The notes under the pieces are model-generated. The model had not been told where the DNA came from. It saw nothing but the letters and a program-made list of their open reading frames with translations, and made no database searches. Positions 62,911 to 64,000 of a stretch of 64,000 nt of DNA are shown in pieces (the stretch's first letter is position 1; each line of letters begins with the position of its first letter). A program made the position numbers and the translations under genes. This DNA comes from Ignavibacteriales bacterium (lineage in GTDB: Bacteria > Bacteroidota > Ignavibacteria > Ignavibacteriales > Ignavibacteriaceae), in assembly GCA_003538625.1 (NCBI GenBank), contig DPRR01000029.1:62001-126000 (forward strand), read 5' to 3'.

Positions 62911-64000
62911 ATGGGATCAGTATTAGGTCACTTAAAACCAGAATTGGTCTGGTATCATTTCGAGGAGATTTGTAAATATCCTCGTCCATCAAAAAAAGAA
63001 GAAAAAATAGCAGAGTATGTTGTATCTGTTGGAAAACGTTTAGGTCTTCAAACAGAAAAAGATAAATTCGGAAACATTGTTATCCGCAAACCTGCCACCC
63101 CCGGTTATGAAAATGGTAAAACGGTAGTTCTTCAGGGACATATTGATATGGTTTGTGAAAAGAACCGGGATGTTGAACACGATTTTGATAAAGATCCTAT
63201 TTATCCATACATAGATGGTGATTGGGTAAAAGCAAAGGGTACAACTCTTGGTGCAGATAATGGAATTGGTGTTGCATGTGCATTAGCCGTTTTGGAATCA
63301 AAAGATATTGAGCACGGACCAATCGAATGTCTGTTCACTCTTGATGAAGAAACAGGATTAACAGGAGCATCGAGCTTAAAGAAAAACTGGCTGAAGGCTG
63401 ACATACTTATTAATATGGATTCTGAAGACCTTGGTACAATTTTTATCGGCTGTTCCGGTGGAAAAAATACTGCAGCAACATTCAAAGCCAAGTTAGAAAA
63501 ATCTCCAAGAAATTATTCTTCAATTGAATTGAAAGTCGCAGGATTGAAAGGCGGACACTCCGGTCTTGAAATACATGTTGGAAGAGGAAACGCAGTTAAA
63601 ATTCTGAACAGAGCAATCTGGAGTTACTCTCAAGAAAACAAAATCAGACTTGCAGAAATTAACGGTGGTAATAAACACAATGCAATACCTCGTGAAGCTT
63701 TCGCAGTTGTACTCGTACCTAAAAATGATGAGAAGAACTTCAAAAAATTTGTTGCAAAGTACAATGAAACAGTAAAGGCTGAATATGTTGCTGTTGAACC
63801 TGATTTGATTGTGTCTGCAGAGAAACATGCGATACCTGAAAAAGTTATGGATGAAAAAACACAAAAACATTTGGTCAATGCTTTGTACGCCGTTCCTCAC
63901 GGTGTAATTAAAATGTCAAATGATATCCCGGGATTAGTTGAAACTTCAACCAACCTTGCTGTGGTTGAAACAGTTGGAAAAAATGTAAATATCGTTACAA
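62911..64000 (+). CDS. pepD: Aminoacyl-histidine dipeptidase (PepD-like), 3' end cut by window edge
   Basis: The frame opens at ATG 62911 behind AAAGGAG and is still open at base 64000 (about 363 codons seen of a usual ~485). N-terminal block HLKPELVWYHFEEICKYPRPSKKEEKIAEYV, then VVLQGHIDMVCEKN (metal His and Asp), GTTLGADNGIGVACALAVLE (bridging Asp), TLDEETGLTGASSL (catalytic Glu pair) and NMDSEDLG. Lid-domain segments follow (GLKGGHSGLEIH, GGNKHNAIPREA). This is peptidase family M20, PepD type, which cleaves Xaa-His dipeptides in the cytosol. PqqD-like gene directly upstream. Confidence 0.93.
   Translation, partial: MGSVLGHLKPELVWYHFEEICKYPRPSKKEEKIAEYVVSVGKRLGLQTEKDKFGNIVIRKPATPGYENGKTVVLQGHIDMVCEKNRDVEHDFDKDPIYPYIDGDWVKAKGTTLGADNGIGVACALAVLESKDIEHGPIECLFTLDEETGLTGASSLKKNWLKADILINMDSEDLGTIFIGCSGGKNTAATFKAKLEKSPRNYSSIELKVAGLKGGHSGLEIHVGRGNAVKILNRAIWSYSQENKIRLAEINGGNKHNAIPREAFAVVLVPKNDEKNFKKFVAKYNETVKAEYVAVEPDLIVSAEKHAIPEKVMDEKTQKHLVNALYAVPHGVIKMSNDIPGLVETSTNLAVVETVGKNVNIVT

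Overview
The window is a chromosome segment of an AT-rich, Gram-negative bacterium, most likely a member of the Ignavibacteria (Bacteroidota/Chlorobi group). Four predicted secreted proteins end in the type IX secretion sorting domain typical of that lineage (a QNYPNPFNP-type start followed by a KVYDVLG-type core and a KMLLLK end). PorV/PorQ-like and FadL-like outer-membrane proteins and fused sucrose-phosphate synthase/phosphatase fit the same picture. No database search was possible, so all family assignments rest on motifs read by eye.

Layout. 1-4.5 kb: a truncated D-2-hydroxyacid dehydrogenase, alanine dehydrogenase, a CoA-transferase, a PPP phosphatase and a CYTH protein, all on +. 4.5-11.5 kb (-): an ABC exporter pair, a tandem AAA+ protein whose second ATPase site is degenerate, and groES-groEL with a textbook promoter, a perfect CIRCE operator and a terminator. 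11.5-24.5 kb: a 12,973-bp Mu-like transposable element. 24.5-43.8 kb: housekeeping and accessory genes (CPBP protein, pdxJ, cation transporter, SLC13/ArsB-type permease, transketolase, a ParE-type toxin-antitoxin pair, radical SAM protein, outer-membrane proteins, cyclic-2,3-diphosphoglycerate synthetase, a pore-like protein with a VIT1-type transporter, M64 peptidase, homocysteine methyltransferase, AMP nucleosidase). 44.1-48.7 kb: two sucrose enzymes. 48.9-64 kb: MscS channel, YitT protein, three consecutive T9SS cargo genes, polysaccharide deacetylase, TIGR02757 protein, sensor kinase, OPT transporter, PqqD-like protein and a truncated dipeptidase.

The most interesting object is the Mu-like element. 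Its ends can be read directly: TG at 11501 and CA at 24473, flanked on both sides by the 5-bp duplication ATCAT. Matching terminal sites start nine bases in from each end, and the right end carries two abutting 22-bp repeats. It encodes a repressor, a Ner-like HTH protein, a MuA transposase with D306, D367 and E402, a MuB ATPase, GemA, a block of unrecognised helical proteins and a tape-measure-like protein next to the right end. No terminase, portal, protease, capsid, sheath, tube or baseplate gene is recognisable. It is therefore either a deleted prophage or a compact transposing unit that keeps only a tape-measure-like gene. It carries its own repeated DNA motifs (GGTCGGACA sites, 21-bp phased AT-tract repeats, a duplicated AATTAACTCCCCTGT box and a 72-bp three-way foldback), and it landed 8 bp upstream of the groESL -35 box without damaging the core promoter.

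Intergenic spaces of the host carry several families of imperfect palindromes (GTCATTGCG-type, GGTAGCCGCAA-type, CTCTGTGG-type and others) that look like short dispersed repeats.
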